64,000 nt of DNA from Ruegeria arenilitoris (GTDB taxonomy: Bacteria; Pseudomonadota; Alphaproteobacteria; Rhodobacterales; Rhodobacteraceae): positions 1 through 64,000 of the forward strand of contig NZ_WQHP01000004.1 of assembly GCF_013035315.1 (NCBI RefSeq), written 5' to 3'. Shown here piece by piece: positions 37,538 to 47,195 of the stretch; the first letter of the stretch is position 1; each line of letters opens with the position of its first letter. Below the pieces are notes generated by a model. That model did not search any database, was not told the origin of the DNA, and saw only the letters and a list, made by a program, of their open reading frames with translations. Both the position numbers and the translations under genes were made by a program.

Positions 37538-37714
37538 TCAGCGCCGCTCCATCTCTTGCAGCTTCATCGCCATCATCCACAGCAGGACAATAACCACCGG
37601 CGAGATGATGCAGGCAAACGCCCAGTTCTTGTTGATCCCGAAATGCGGCAGCAGCTTGATCATCGGAACCACCGTCGCCACCACCAAAACTATCCAGATC
37701 AGGAACTCAAACAT
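37538..37714 (-). CDS. 58-residue small membrane protein downstream of nuoC
   Basis: This short gene has 58 codons and starts ATG 37714 with AGGAGA upstream, 2 bases after the nuoC stop. It encodes two membrane helices: FLIWIVLVVATVVPMIKLLP and FACIISPVVIVLLWMMAMK, joined by HFGINKNWA. It ends KLQEMERR. No family is known to me. Gene spacing places it inside the nuo transcript. It could be a membrane factor for complex I. Confidence 0.7.
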   Translation of the reverse strand: MFEFLIWIVLVVATVVPMIKLLPHFGINKNWAFACIISPVVIVLLWMMAMKLQEMERR

Positions 37715-37716
37715 GA

Positions 37717-38319
37717 TTAGGTCTCCTGTTTCTCATCCCCGGGCAGAATGTAGTTGGCACCTTCCCACGGGGACATGAAATCGAACTGACGGTATTCCTG
37801 AACCAGCGAGACCGGTTCATAGACCACGCGCTTTTGCGCCTCGTCATACCGAACTTCGGTGTAACCAGTGGTCGGGAAGTCCTTGCGCAGCGGATAGCCG
37901 CGAAAACCGTAGTCGGTCAGAATACGCCGCAGGTCGGGATGACCCGAAAACAGGATGCCGAACATGTCGAACACCTCACGCTCGAACCAATTGGCCGAGG
38001 GGTGAACGTCGACGATCGAGGGCACCATGTCCTCTTCCCGGATCGAGACCCGCAGGCGGATGCGCTGGTTCTGATACATCGACAGGAAGTGGTAGACGAC
38101 GTCGAAACGCTTGGCCCGTTCGGGGTAGTCCACACCGGTAATATCGACCAGGGTCGAGAATTTGCAGTTCTGGTCGGATTTCAGGAACTCCACGAACTCT
38201 ACGATGTTCGAAGGAGCTACATCCACATTCAGCTCGCCGTGCGTGACGTCCCACGACAGCACGCAATCCGCCCGCTTCAGTTCCAGCTGTGCGCCGAGTT
38301 CTTTGAGTGCTTCGCTCAT
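37717..38319 (-). CDS. nuoC: NADH-quinone oxidoreductase subunit C
   Basis: This is the 30-kDa subunit of the peripheral arm, 200 residues, separate from nuo[24 protein letters not shown] and [31 protein letters not shown] with the closing [15 protein letters not shown] are the family signatures. It lies 11 bases after nuoB. Confidence 0.97.
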   Translation of the reverse strand: MSEALKELGAQLELKRADCVLSWDVTHGELNVDVAPSNIVEFVEFLKSDQNCKFSTLVDITGVDYPERAKRFDVVYHFLSMYQNQRIRLRVSIREEDMVPSIVDVHPSANWFEREVFDMFGILFSGHPDLRRILTDYGFRGYPLRKDFPTTGYTEVRYDEAQKRVVYEPVSLVQEYRQFDFMSPWEGANYILPGDEKQET

Positions 38320-38330
38320 CAGCTCTCTCC

Positions 38331-38855
38331 TCAGCGTACAATCGTGCCGGTGCGGCGGATTTTGCGTTGCAACTGCATCAGACCGTATAGCAGCGCCTCA
38401 GCGGTCGGAGGGCAGCCGGGGACGTAGATGTCCACCGGAACGATACGGTCGCAACCGCGCACGACAGAGTAAGAATAGTGGTAGTAGCCCCCGCCATTCG
38501 CGCAGGAGCCCATCGAGATTACATAGCGCGGCTCGGGCATCTGGTCGTAAACCTTGCGTAGCGCCGGAGCCATCTTGTTCGTCAGCGTCCCAGCGACGAT
38601 CATCACGTCCGACTGACGGGGGGACGCACGCGGTGCAATCCCAAAGCGTTCCGCATCATAACGCGGCATCGAGGTGTGCATCATCTCGACCGCGCAACAG
38701 GCCAAACCGAATGTCATCCAGTGCAACGAGCCGGTGCGGGCCCAGTTGATAATGTCCTCGGTCGAGGTCAACAGGAAGCCTTTGTCCTGCAATTCCGCGT
38801 TCAGGGCCTGGGTGGCGACTTCTTTGTCGACGCCGGCGGTGTTTGCACCCGTCAT
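38331..38855 (-). CDS. nuoB: NADH-quinone oxidoreductase subunit B
   Basis: This subunit carries the terminal 4Fe-4S cluster N2 that reduces quinone, 174 residues. Ligands are in [12 protein letters not shown] (tandem Cys), [10 protein letters not shown] and [12 protein letters not shown]. The start ATG 38855 overlaps the nuoA stop as TGATG. The frame continues upstream within nuoA. Confidence 0.97.
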   Translation of the reverse strand: MTGANTAGVDKEVATQALNAELQDKGFLLTSTEDIINWARTGSLHWMTFGLACCAVEMMHTSMPRYDAERFGIAPRASPRQSDVMIVAGTLTNKMAPALRKVYDQMPEPRYVISMGSCANGGGYYHYSYSVVRGCDRIVPVDIYVPGCPPTAEALLYGLMQLQRKIRRTGTIVR

Positions 38856-39220
38856 CACTCCCATTCCAGCGCCCCTTTCTTCCACTCATAGGCAAAGCCG
38901 ATGGTCAGAACGCCAAGGAACACCATCATGGACCAGAACCCTACGTCGCTGATGTCCTTGAAGCCGACGGCCCACGGGAACAGGAAGGCGATCTCAAGAT
39001 CGAAGATGATGAACAGGATCGACACCAGATAGAACCGGACGTCGAATTTCATCCGCGCATCGTCAAAAGCGTTGAAACCACATTCATAAGCGCTGACTTT
39101 TTCGGGGTCGGGGTTGCGAACGGCCAGTACAACGGCCGCCAGAATCAAAACGATTCCAAGGCCCACAGCTACGGCCAGAAACACCAGAATCGGGAGGTAC
39201 TCCCGCAATAGGTCTTCCAC
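38855..39220 (-). CDS. nuoA: NADH-quinone oxidoreductase subunit A
   Basis: This subunit has 121 residues, three membrane helices and the family loop with Cys in [41 protein letters not shown]-like helix 2 carries the acidic residues. The start is GTG 39220 ([13 protein letters not shown]), supported by AGGAAAGGAG 8-10 bases upstream and by the normal family length. It is the first gene of the nuo unit. Confidence 0.95.
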   Translation of the reverse strand: MEDLLREYLPILVFLAVAVGLGIVLILAAVVLAVRNPDPEKVSAYECGFNAFDDARMKFDVRFYLVSILFIIFDLEIAFLFPWAVGFKDISDVGFWSMMVFLGVLTIGFAYEWKKGALEWE

Positions 39221-39285
39221 GTACAGCTCCTTTCCTGCGCATACCCCAAAAGGGAGCGCCGTCAATTGGCGTGTTGACTGGACAT

Positions 39286-39314
39286 TCTGTATCCGCGCGG
39301 GGTCAGAGGGTCAA
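39286..39314 (-). promoter_or_regulatory. Candidate sigma70 promoter of the nuo operon
   Basis: On the minus strand TTGACC (39309-39314), a 17-base spacer and TACAGA (39286-39291) form a good housekeeping promoter about 60 bases upstream of the nuoA start. The rest of the 176-base gap up to the enoyl-CoA hydratase gene shows no gene. Confidence 0.55.
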
Positions 39315-39396
39315 CCGAACACAAACGCGCAGGGGACTAATAATCGTCTTGACGCGGCCCCCGCATGCCCAGCCTCAACTGCTGTGCAGGTAGCGC

Positions 39397-40185
39397 CTAA
39401 ACCTTACTAATCCATGCAGGTTTTCGTTTTTCGAAGAACGCGCCGATTCCCTCTCTGGCCTCGTCGGTTTCCCACCTGTCGACCAGTTGACCAATCGTGC
39501 GATCGATCACGGCATCGTCAATGCGTGGACCCAACTGCCGTACCAGTTGTTTTGCGGACGCCACAGCACCCGGAGCGCAGACAAGATATGGGGAAACTTC
39601 GGCCTCAATCGCATCCTCAAGCGCGTCGGCAGGCACCGTTTTGGCCAACAAGCCCAGCTCCACCGCCTCGCCCGCATCGAACAGTCTGGCAGACATGAAC
39701 ACCCGCCGCGCCCGGGCCTCGCCCATACGCGCGATGACATAAGGACCGATCGTCGCGGGGATCAAACCCAGCTTGGTTTCCGTTAGGCCCATTTTGACCG
39801 TATCTGCGCCAATTGCCACATCACAAACCGAGGCCAACCCGACGCCGCCACCGAACGCATTGCCTTGCACCACACCGATCAGAGGTTTGCTCTGCGTGTT
39901 CAGCGCTTGAAGCATCTCGGCCAGCTTGCGCGCTTCGACAAAACGCGTCTCGGGATCGGCGGCCATCTGCGCCTGCATCCACGCCAGATCTCCGCCAGCG
40001 CAAAAGCTTTTGCCGGCACCGGTCAGAACGACAACGCGCACTGTTTCGTCACCGCCCAGCTGAGCTGCTGCCTGGGTCAGTTCGGTGATCATTTGCGCCG
40101 ACATGGCGTTGTGCTTGTCCGGGCGGTTCAGGGTCAGAGTAGCAACGCCACGGTCATCCGTGACCAGCGAAAGTGTTTCAAACAT
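39397..40185 (-). CDS. liuC: Enoyl-CoA hydratase, probable methylglutaconyl-CoA hydratase
   Basis: The protein has 262 residues of the crotonase fold. LNRPDKHNAMSAQMI, GKSFCAGGDLAWMQ and GNAFGGGVGLASVCDVAIG build the oxyanion hole, and MGLTETKLGLIPATIGPYV carries the catalytic Glu. As the last gene of an operon with HMG-CoA lyase and methylcrotonyl-CoA carboxylase, it should hydrate 3-methylglutaconyl-CoA to HMG-CoA in leucine breakdown. Crotonases are hard to tell apart by sequence, so the substrate rests on context. Confidence 0.85.
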   Translation of the reverse strand: MFETLSLVTDDRGVATLTLNRPDKHNAMSAQMITELTQAAAQLGGDETVRVVVLTGAGKSFCAGGDLAWMQAQMAADPETRFVEARKLAEMLQALNTQSKPLIGVVQGNAFGGGVGLASVCDVAIGADTVKMGLTETKLGLIPATIGPYVIARMGEARARRVFMSARLFDAGEAVELGLLAKTVPADALEDAIEAEVSPYLVCAPGAVASAKQLVRQLGPRIDDAVIDRTIGQLVDRWETDEAREGIGAFFEKRKPAWISKV

Positions 40186-40194
40186 AACTGCTCC

Positions 40195-41049
40195 TTACTC
40201 GGACCGCATGGCGCGCGCCATTTGCGCGGCCTCCTCGATGATACCCAGACCGATTCCGGTCTGATATCCAAGCCGTTCCAGATGGGCGACAACCGCTTCG
40301 GTCGCTACGTTTCCAGCCGCTCCCGGAGCATAAGGACAACCACCCAAGCCCCCCACGGCACTGTCGAATACCCGAACGCCCAGCGCCAGCGCGGCGTCAA
40401 TATTGTCTATGGCCCGCCCATTGGTGTCGTGAAAATGCCCCGCCAGCCGGGTCATCGGAACACGCTCGCGCACCGCCAGAAGCATATGAGCAATAGTGTC
40501 GGGCGTCCCCTGCCCGATCGTATCGCCCAGCGACACCTCATAGCACCCCAGCGAGAACAGACGGTCTGCGACCTCGGCCACCTTTTCGGGCGGGGTTGGC
40601 CCGTCAAAGGGGCAATCGGTCACGCATGAGACGTACCCGCGGACCGGCAGGTCAATGTGACGCGCGGCCTCGAGGATCGGAGTGAAACGTTCGATCGACT
40701 CCTCAATGGTCGCGTTGATGTTGGCTTTCGAGAACCCCTCGGACGCTGATGCAAATACCGCGATTTCATCCGCCTTTGCAGCCAGAGCGTCCTCGTATCC
40801 TCGCATATTGGGCGTCAGCGCTGCATATCTGACCCCATCCGCGCGCGTGATCCCGGCCAGCACATCCGCGCTGCCCGCCATTTGCGGCACCCATTTGGGT
40901 GACACAAAGCTGGCCACTTCGATGCGGTTGAACCCCGCGCGGCTTAGGCAATCGACCAGCGCAACCTTTTCGGCCACAGGGATCTCACGTTTTTCGTTCT
41001 GTAACCCGTCGCGCGGACCCACTTCGAAGATTTCGACCCGATCACCCAT
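40195..41049 (-). CDS. liuE: Hydroxymethylglutaryl-CoA lyase
   Basis: The enzyme splits HMG-CoA into acetyl-CoA and acetoacetate, the final step of leucine degradation. It has 284 residues. EVGPRDGLQNEKREIP is the N-terminal metal and substrate site. VSCVTDCPFDGPTPP and the signature GGLGGCPYAPGAAGNVATE with the active-site Cys are present. The start is ATG 41049. An in-frame start at 41094 exists but gives an unusual leader. Also known as mvaB. Confidence 0.93.
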   Translation of the reverse strand: MGDRVEIFEVGPRDGLQNEKREIPVAEKVALVDCLSRAGFNRIEVASFVSPKWVPQMAGSADVLAGITRADGVRYAALTPNMRGYEDALAAKADEIAVFASASEGFSKANINATIEESIERFTPILEAARHIDLPVRGYVSCVTDCPFDGPTPPEKVAEVADRLFSLGCYEVSLGDTIGQGTPDTIAHMLLAVRERVPMTRLAGHFHDTNGRAIDNIDAALALGVRVFDSAVGGLGGCPYAPGAAGNVATEAVVAHLERLGYQTGIGLGIIEEAAQMARAMRSE

Positions 41050-41115
41050 GACTGCGCCCTTCTCTAATTGCCGCGTTCCCTTCGACTGTGCCACGTTGCG
41101 CGGAAACTGGACAGA

Positions 41116-43044
41116 TCATTCCTCTTTCAGCCGAACCAGAGCGGCCCCCGCCTCGACCTGCGTACCGTCTTCGGCCAGAACCTCGGCCACGACACCATCA
41201 CGGGCCGCCAGCAGTGAATGCTCCATCTTCATCGCCTCAAGGATCGCCAGCCGGTCGCCTTCCTGCACCGCCTGACCGACCTGTGCAAAGACGGCTTTGA
41301 CGAGTCCGGGCATCGGGGCTTCGATGACGTTGGTATCCCCTGCTGCACTCGTATCTCGATCCAGCGGGTCAACAATTTCGAAGACTTGCCCATAGTTGTC
41401 GAAGACCGTTACCTGTGCGCCAGCAATCGCGACACACGGCATCGGCGTACCGTCGATCAGCCATCCACCCACACCACGCTCAGCCCGCAGAGTGTCTTCG
41501 CCTACCTGCCAGACCTGGTGGTTTGGACCTTCGACCTGAACATCAAGATCAACGACGTCACCCGCCTGCAACTGAACTGCGCGATGCAGCGGTGCCCAAA
41601 GCGAGAACCCAGTTTCTTCAGCGGTATCGACCAGACCCAAAGCTGTCATAGCAGCGGCCACAAGGGTTCTTGCCGGGACGGACGCGACCTGAATCAGCGC
41701 ATCCAAGTCGCGGCCAATGAGGCCGGTATCGACGTCGCCTGCCGCAAAACCGGAATGGCGCGTCAGTGCCCCCAGGAAACTCAGGTTTGTGACCGTTCCC
41801 GCGACCTCGGTCTCTTGCAGCGCGCGATGAAGCTGTTCCAAGGCAACCGCTCGCGTCGGGCCATGCACAATCACCTTGGCGATCATCGGATCGTACCAAG
41901 GGCTGATCGTATCGCCCGCACTCACGCCGCTGTCGGCACGACAGATCGTGGGGAACTGCAGATGCGTCAGTGTACCGGTCGCAGGCAAAAACCCCTTCGG
42001 CACATCCTCGGCATAGAGGCGTGCTTCAAACGCATGCCCGGTGATCGTCAGGTCATCCTGCTTCTTCGGCAGGCTTTCCCCTGCCGCCACGCGCAGCTGC
42101 CATTCGACCAAATCGACGCCCGTGATCGCCTCAGACACCGGATGTTCAACTTGAAGGCGCGTGTTCATCTCCATGAACCAGAACCGATCCGGGCGCAGAC
42201 CGTCCGAGGCGTCAACGATGAATTCAACCGTCCCTGCCCCTTTGTAGCCAATCGCCTCAGCCGCGCGCACGCCGGCCTGCCCCATCGCTTCGCGCATCTC
42301 AGATGTCATACCAGGGGCCGGAGCCTCTTCGATCACTTTCTGGTGGCGGCGCTGCAGTGAACAATCCCGTTCAAACAGATGCACCGCATGGGTGCCGTCA
42401 CCGAAGACCTGCACCTCAATGTGGCGCGGCTTGGCGACGAATTTTTCGACCAGAACCGCGTCATTGCCAAAGGCGGTGCGCGCCTCGCCCCGCGCGCTGT
42501 CCAGAGCGGCCGCGAAATCCTCAGGGCGGTCGACAAGACGCATGCCTTTGCCACCGCCACCGGCAACGGCTTTGATCAGAACCGGGTATCCGATGGCGTC
42601 AGCCGCGCCCGCCAGATGCTCGAGGTCCTGATTGTCGCCGTGATAGCCGGGTACAACTGGGACACCCGCCTGTTCCATCAGAACCTTGGCGGCGTCTTTG
42701 AGGCCCATCTTTCGGATCGCGTCAGCAGAGGGGCCTATGAATGTCAGACCCGCAGCCTCCACCGCGTCCACGAAATCCGGGTTCTCGGACAAAAAGCCAT
42801 ATCCCGGATGGATCGCCTGTGCGCCGGTGTCCAGTGCTGCCTGAATGATTACATCGCCCTTCAGATAGCTCTCGGCAGGGGCTGCACCGCCGATATGGAC
42901 CGCCTCATCCGCCATCTGAACATGCTTGGCGGAAGCATCCGCATCAGAATAGACCGCTACGCAAGCCACGCCCATCTTCTGAGCCGTTTCCATAACCCGG
43001 CAGGCAATCTCACCCCGGTTGGCAATCAGGATTTTGTTGAACAT
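41116..43044 (-). CDS. liuD: Methylcrotonyl-CoA carboxylase, biotin-containing alpha subunit
   Basis: The protein has 642 residues. The biotin carboxylase half (ILIANRGEIACRVMETAQKMG, ATP-grasp KAVAGGGGKGMRLV, FMEMNTRLQVEHPV) is followed by a linker and a biotinyl domain ending with EAMKMEHSLLA, whose Lys is modified by BirA. The acyl-CoA class of the enzyme is set by its partner and operon, which point to 3-methylcrotonyl-CoA. Also called mccA. BirA is encoded at 20178. Confidence 0.92.
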   Translation of the reverse strand: MFNKILIANRGEIACRVMETAQKMGVACVAVYSDADASAKHVQMADEAVHIGGAAPAESYLKGDVIIQAALDTGAQAIHPGYGFLSENPDFVDAVEAAGLTFIGPSADAIRKMGLKDAAKVLMEQAGVPVVPGYHGDNQDLEHLAGAADAIGYPVLIKAVAGGGGKGMRLVDRPEDFAAALDSARGEARTAFGNDAVLVEKFVAKPRHIEVQVFGDGTHAVHLFERDCSLQRRHQKVIEEAPAPGMTSEMREAMGQAGVRAAEAIGYKGAGTVEFIVDASDGLRPDRFWFMEMNTRLQVEHPVSEAITGVDLVEWQLRVAAGESLPKKQDDLTITGHAFEARLYAEDVPKGFLPATGTLTHLQFPTICRADSGVSAGDTISPWYDPMIAKVIVHGPTRAVALEQLHRALQETEVAGTVTNLSFLGALTRHSGFAAGDVDTGLIGRDLDALIQVASVPARTLVAAAMTALGLVDTAEETGFSLWAPLHRAVQLQAGDVVDLDVQVEGPNHQVWQVGEDTLRAERGVGGWLIDGTPMPCVAIAGAQVTVFDNYGQVFEIVDPLDRDTSAAGDTNVIEAPMPGLVKAVFAQVGQAVQEGDRLAILEAMKMEHSLLAARDGVVAEVLAEDGTQVEAGAALVRLKEE

Positions 43045-43047
43045 CTC

Positions 43048-43473
43048 TTACACCTCAATCGCCAGATCTTCGATAAGGCGGAACCGTTCACACAACAGTT
43101 CCATCTCTGGGTCGAAACCACCATTTCGCTCAAAGTATCGGCGATGGTCTTCGCGCCATCCTTCTAGCGTGTCGTTTTCACCCTCGGCCAACGCAAAATC
43201 CTTTGTCATATCGCAGAAACGACAGATCGAAACATCGACGGTCTCGATCACCAGAGCCGGGCGATCATCCCAGTCCAACGCTATATCTCGCCGACCAACG
43301 ACAGGAGTTTCAGGGCTACCGCTTGGATAGTCGCGCAAAGCTCCACAGGTTGCCGTTTTCCGGCCCGCGCGAACCAGCGCCAGCAAATCAGCGCTTAGCT
43401 TTGCGCTATCGCCGAATTTGAAGGTTTGTGCCCCAGGGTAGCGGTCCAGTAAATCCTTCAGGCCCATTGTCAT
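43048..43473 (-). CDS. ASCH domain protein inside the carboxylase operon
   Basis: The protein has 141 residues. The region FKFGDSAKLSADLLALVRAGRKTATCGAL followed by VVGRRDIALDWDDRPALVIETVDV is the ASCH fold, a PUA-like beta barrel thought to bind RNA or nucleotides. Bacterial members include amidohydrolases of modified bases. It sits between the two carboxylase subunits, with its ATG overlapping the liuB stop (TGATG) and liuD 3 bases downstream. A link to leucine catabolism is not evident. Confidence 0.82.
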   Translation of the reverse strand: MTMGLKDLLDRYPGAQTFKFGDSAKLSADLLALVRAGRKTATCGALRDYPSGSPETPVVGRRDIALDWDDRPALVIETVDVSICRFCDMTKDFALAEGENDTLEGWREDHRRYFERNGGFDPEMELLCERFRLIEDLAIEV

Positions 43474-45077
43474 CACATCCTGAACACGCCGAAACGTGTC
43501 TCTTCAATAGGGGCATTCAGAGCGGCGCTTAGCGACAAGGCCAGAACATCGCGGCTTTTGCGCGGGTCGATGATGCCATCGTCCCACAGCCGGGCAGAGG
43601 CGTAGAGCGGATGTGATTGTTCCTCGAACATATCCAGCGTCGGGCGTTTGAATTCGGCCTCTTCCTCAGCCGACCACGAGCCGCCCTGCCGCTCGATCCC
43701 GTCGCGTTTGACCGTGGCCAGAACGCCTGCGGCCTGCTCGCCACCCATCACCGAAATCCGTGAATTTGGCCAGGTCCACAGGAACCGGGGCTGATAGGCG
43801 CGCCCAGCCATGCCGTAATTCCCGGCCCCAAACGAACCGCCCACCAGCATCGTGATCTTGGGCACCGACGTCGTGGCCACCGCCGTCACCATCTTGGCCC
43901 CATGCCGTGCGATGCCTTCGTTTTCGTATTTCCGACCGACCATAAAGCCGGTGATGTTTTGCAGGAAAACCAGCGGGATGCGACGCTGCGAGCACAGCTC
44001 GACGAAATGCGCACCCTTCTGCGCGGCTTCCGAGAACAGAACGCCGTTATTGGCAATGATCCCGACCGGGCAGCCTTTGACATGGGCGAACCCGGTCACC
44101 AACGTCTCACCGAAACGCGGCTTGAACTCATCGAACCGAGAGCCATCGACCAGACGCCCAATCACCTCACGGATGTCATAAGGCGTGCGCAAATCGGCGG
44201 GAACAACGCCCAAGATTTCCTCAGGATCATAGGCCGGGTCTTCGGGGCTGGCCCAATCCACCGTCTGCGGCTTGTGCAAGTTCAGTGACCCAACCGCCCG
44301 ACGGGCCAAGGCAAGCGCATGGGCATCATCCTCGGCCAGATAATCTGCCACACCGGACAGGCGCGTGTGTACGTCGCCGCCGCCCAGATCCTCGGCGCTG
44401 ACGACCTCTCCGGTCGCGGCCTTGACCAGGGGCGGTCCGGCGAGAAAGATCGTACCCTGTTCTTTCACGATGATCGTCACGTCCGACATCGCCGGAACAT
44501 AAGCCCCGCCCGCAGTACACGAGCCCATCACGACCGCAATCTGAGGGATGCCCTTCGCGCTCATCCGCGCTTGGTTGTAGAAGATGCGGCCAAAGTGGTC
44601 GCGGTCCGGGAAGACCTCATCCTGATTGGGCAGGTTCGCGCCGCCGCTATCGACCAGATAAATACAGGGCAGATGGTTTTCCTCGGCAATCTCCTGCGCG
44701 CGCAGGTGCTTTTTGACCGACATCGGGTAATAGGTGCCGCCCTTCACGGTGGCGTCATTACACACCACCATGACCTCGCGGCCCTGCACCCGGCCAATGC
44801 CCGCGATTACCCCAGCGCACGGCGCGGCGTCGCCATGCATCCCATGCGCCGCCGTCGCGCCGATTTCCAGGAACGGAGACCCCGCGTCCAGCAGGTTCGC
44901 CACGCGGCGACGCGGAAGCATTTTGCCGCGAGATTCATGCCGGGCACGGGATTTCTCACCCCCGCCCATGCGTGCTGCTTCGGCAGCTGAGGAGATTTGC
45001 GCCAGCGCGTCGAGATGGGCGGTTCGATTGGCCTTGAAACCCTCGGAGGTGGGCATGGCTTTGGATGTGAGTTTCAT
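43473..45077 (-). CDS. liuB: Methylcrotonyl-CoA carboxylase, beta (carboxyltransferase) subunit
   Basis: The protein has 534 residues. It has the two crotonase-like halves of carboxyltransferases: [24 protein letters not shown] with [17 protein letters not shown], and [21 protein letters not shown] with [23 protein letters not shown]. The last motif and the [16 protein letters not shown] segment are characteristic of methylcrotonyl- rather than propionyl-CoA enzymes. It is preceded by AGGAGG. Also called mccB. Confidence 0.93.
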   Translation of the reverse strand: MKLTSKAMPTSEGFKANRTAHLDALAQISSAAEAARMGGGEKSRARHESRGKMLPRRRVANLLDAGSPFLEIGATAAHGMHGDAAPCAGVIAGIGRVQGREVMVVCNDATVKGGTYYPMSVKKHLRAQEIAEENHLPCIYLVDSGGANLPNQDEVFPDRDHFGRIFYNQARMSAKGIPQIAVVMGSCTAGGAYVPAMSDVTIIVKEQGTIFLAGPPLVKAATGEVVSAEDLGGGDVHTRLSGVADYLAEDDAHALALARRAVGSLNLHKPQTVDWASPEDPAYDPEEILGVVPADLRTPYDIREVIGRLVDGSRFDEFKPRFGETLVTGFAHVKGCPVGIIANNGVLFSEAAQKGAHFVELCSQRRIPLVFLQNITGFMVGRKYENEGIARHGAKMVTAVATTSVPKITMLVGGSFGAGNYGMAGRAYQPRFLWTWPNSRISVMGGEQAAGVLATVKRDGIERQGGSWSAEEEAEFKRPTLDMFEEQSHPLYASARLWDDGIIDPRKSRDVLALSLSAALNAPIEETRFGVFRM

Positions 45078-45183
45078 AAGACCTCCTGAGGCACCGCAAC
45101 TGCAAGGAACTTACTTCCAAGCTTATTCGCGGACTGTTCGAAAAAAAGCAAAAGACGCAATGCGCGTGGGTCATTCAGAATTA

Positions 45184-45609
45184 TCATTCGGCGACCTCAA
45201 TGCGGAAGAGTCTACCGGTCATCCCGACCGCTGGAAGAACAAAAAAGACGATGGTTAAAAGGTACCCCATAAGGTTTGGCTCAAAACCTCTTCGTGCTTC
45301 GTGAAAATAGCTGGTCGTACCGATCTTTGAAAACACAGCGAAACCAAAACCTGCGCTGATCAGAAACACCAGCATTTTTTGTGCAACTATCAGTCTAGTG
45401 TGTGCCCCTCGCTCAATACGCAAGGAAGACCCACAAGACGGGCAATTTCGCCATAAATTCTTGGCGGGCCGATTGAACCTGCTAAGCGATCTGAACATCT
45501 CTTTTTGAGAAATTGCTGAATCGCAAACGGGGCAATTGACTGTGCAAGGAAAGCAAATGGCCCGCCAGATCAAGTTGTTCAGACGATCAGGAAGAGTATC
45601 ATGAGCCAC
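45184..45609 (-). CDS. Zinc-ribbon membrane protein of unknown function
   Basis: The product has 141 residues, starting at GTG 45609 and overlapping the synthetase stop by 11 bases. NCPVCDSAIS and NCPSCGSSLRIERG form a four-Cys zinc ribbon, followed by two membrane helices (LIVAQKMLVFLISAGFGFAVF, MGYLLTIVFFVLPAVGM). I do not recognise the family. By eye the base composition is less GC-rich than its neighbours, with codons such as AAA, TTT and AAT frequent. That may mean recent arrival in the liu operon. Confidence 0.6.
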   Translation of the reverse strand: MAHDTLPDRLNNLIWRAICFPCTVNCPVCDSAISQKEMFRSLSRFNRPAKNLWRNCPSCGSSLRIERGAHTRLIVAQKMLVFLISAGFGFAVFSKIGTTSYFHEARRGFEPNLMGYLLTIVFFVLPAVGMTGRLFRIEVAE

Positions 45610-47131
45610 GTTGGTGTTCTCCCGCCGCCCGCGCCTTCAATTCCTTGCGGATCACCTTGCCCGTCACCGTCATCGGCAATTCTTCCAGAAACGCCACCTC
45701 GCGCGGATACGAATAATGCGCCAGACGCTCCTTGACCCAATCCTGCAACTCTCGTTCCTCAGTCTCGGCCCCCGGCTTCAACACCACATAGGCCTTCACG
45801 ATCTCGGTCCGTAGCGGGTCGGGTTTGCCGACCACGCCCACCGTCGCCACCGCCGGATGGGTCAGCAGGCAATCTTCGATCTCGGCGGGGCCGATGCGGT
45901 AGCCTGCCGACGTGATCACATCGTCATCGCGGCCGACGAAACGCAGGTATTCACCTTCCCACACGCCGCGGTCGCCTGTGATCAGCCAATCGCCCCGGAA
46001 CTTCTCTGCCGTCGCTTCGGGCCGGTTCCAGTATTCCAGCAGCATCGAGGCTGAACCGCGCCGAATAGCAACATCGCCCTCTTCACTGGTCAGATTGCCC
46101 TCTTCGTCGATCACCGCAACCTCATGCCCCGGCACCGGCTTCCCGATGCAGCCTGGCTGCACGGGGAAATCCTCGGCACAAGAGGACACCACCATGTTGC
46201 ACTCGGTCTGTCCGTAGAATTCGTTGACCGTAAGGCCAAAGGCCTGCTGCCCCCAAGCCAACATCTCGGCCCCCAACGGCTCACCACCTGACGCGACCGA
46301 GCGCAGGCCGGGGATCGCCTGATCCGACGCCTTAAGCATGCGCAGCGCGGTTGGTGGGAAGAACACGTTCTTTACTCCGCCGCGCGCAACAACGTCAGCG
46401 CAGGCCTCGGGGGTGAACTTGTCCAGCCGGGCTGCGACGACCGGAATGCCCAGCGCCAGTCCGGGCATCAGCACGTCGAACAGCCCGCCAATCCAGGCCC
46501 AATCCGCCGGAGTCCAGAGGCAGTCACCCTCGCGCAAGTTGTTATGACTGATGGACACGCCCGGCAAATGCCCTGTCAAAACACGATGGCCGTGCAGCGC
46601 ACCCTTCGGGCTGCCCGTCGTACCAGAGGTATAGATCAGCACCGCAGGGTCTTCGGGGCCGGTATCGGCAAATGGCACATCCTCGCCGCTCTCGCCGATC
46701 TGGTCGACGATCAACGGTTCCGCCAAATCCCCCAGCAGCGCAGCGCCGTCCAGATCCGTCAGCACAACCTGAGCACCGGCATCACCAATCCGGGACAGCA
46801 AGGCATCCTGCTTGAAAAGTTTGAACAACGGAACTGATATTGCACCAATTTTCCAGATCGCCAGATGCGCCGCTGCGCACCACGGCGACTGGCTGAGAAG
46901 CACGCTCACGCGATCCCCAGGTTGCACCCGCTTCAACAAGGCGCGCGCGATCCCGTCGCTCATGTCGGCAAGCTGCGCGTAGGTGACCCGTTGCATCTCG
47001 GCCCCGGTCAGGTCGATCAGCGCGACCTGTTCAGGCGGTTGCGACAAACACTGGCGTGCCATGTTCAGACGATCAGGGATGTCCCAGCCGCCCGCTGCAC
47101 GCAAACCCAGTATGCGCCTAGCTTCTAGCAC
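45599..47131 (-). CDS. Acyl-CoA synthetase (AMP-forming) of the liu cluster
   Basis: The protein has 510 residues of the ANL superfamily. The ATP loop IYTSGTTGSPKGALHGH, EFYGQTECNMV and TGDRGVWEGEYLRFVGRDDD with the hinge, and the C-terminal TVTGKVIRKELK with its catalytic Lys are all present. It activates an organic acid to the CoA ester. Operon position suggests a branched or short-chain acid such as isovalerate, or acetoacetate made by the lyase. Sequence alone cannot decide. Confidence 0.87.
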   Translation of the reverse strand: MLEARRILGLRAAGGWDIPDRLNMARQCLSQPPEQVALIDLTGAEMQRVTYAQLADMSDGIARALLKRVQPGDRVSVLLSQSPWCAAAHLAIWKIGAISVPLFKLFKQDALLSRIGDAGAQVVLTDLDGAALLGDLAEPLIVDQIGESGEDVPFADTGPEDPAVLIYTSGTTGSPKGALHGHRVLTGHLPGVSISHNNLREGDCLWTPADWAWIGGLFDVLMPGLALGIPVVAARLDKFTPEACADVVARGGVKNVFFPPTALRMLKASDQAIPGLRSVASGGEPLGAEMLAWGQQAFGLTVNEFYGQTECNMVVSSCAEDFPVQPGCIGKPVPGHEVAVIDEEGNLTSEEGDVAIRRGSASMLLEYWNRPEATAEKFRGDWLITGDRGVWEGEYLRFVGRDDDVITSAGYRIGPAEIEDCLLTHPAVATVGVVGKPDPLRTEIVKAYVVLKPGAETEERELQDWVKERLAHYSYPREVAFLEELPMTVTGKVIRKELKARAAGEHQRGS

Positions 47132-47195
47132 AAGCCAAATCCCTTATTTTTCTGCGTGTTACGCAGGGTGCCACGAGCGCCCCCGTCACAAAAAC

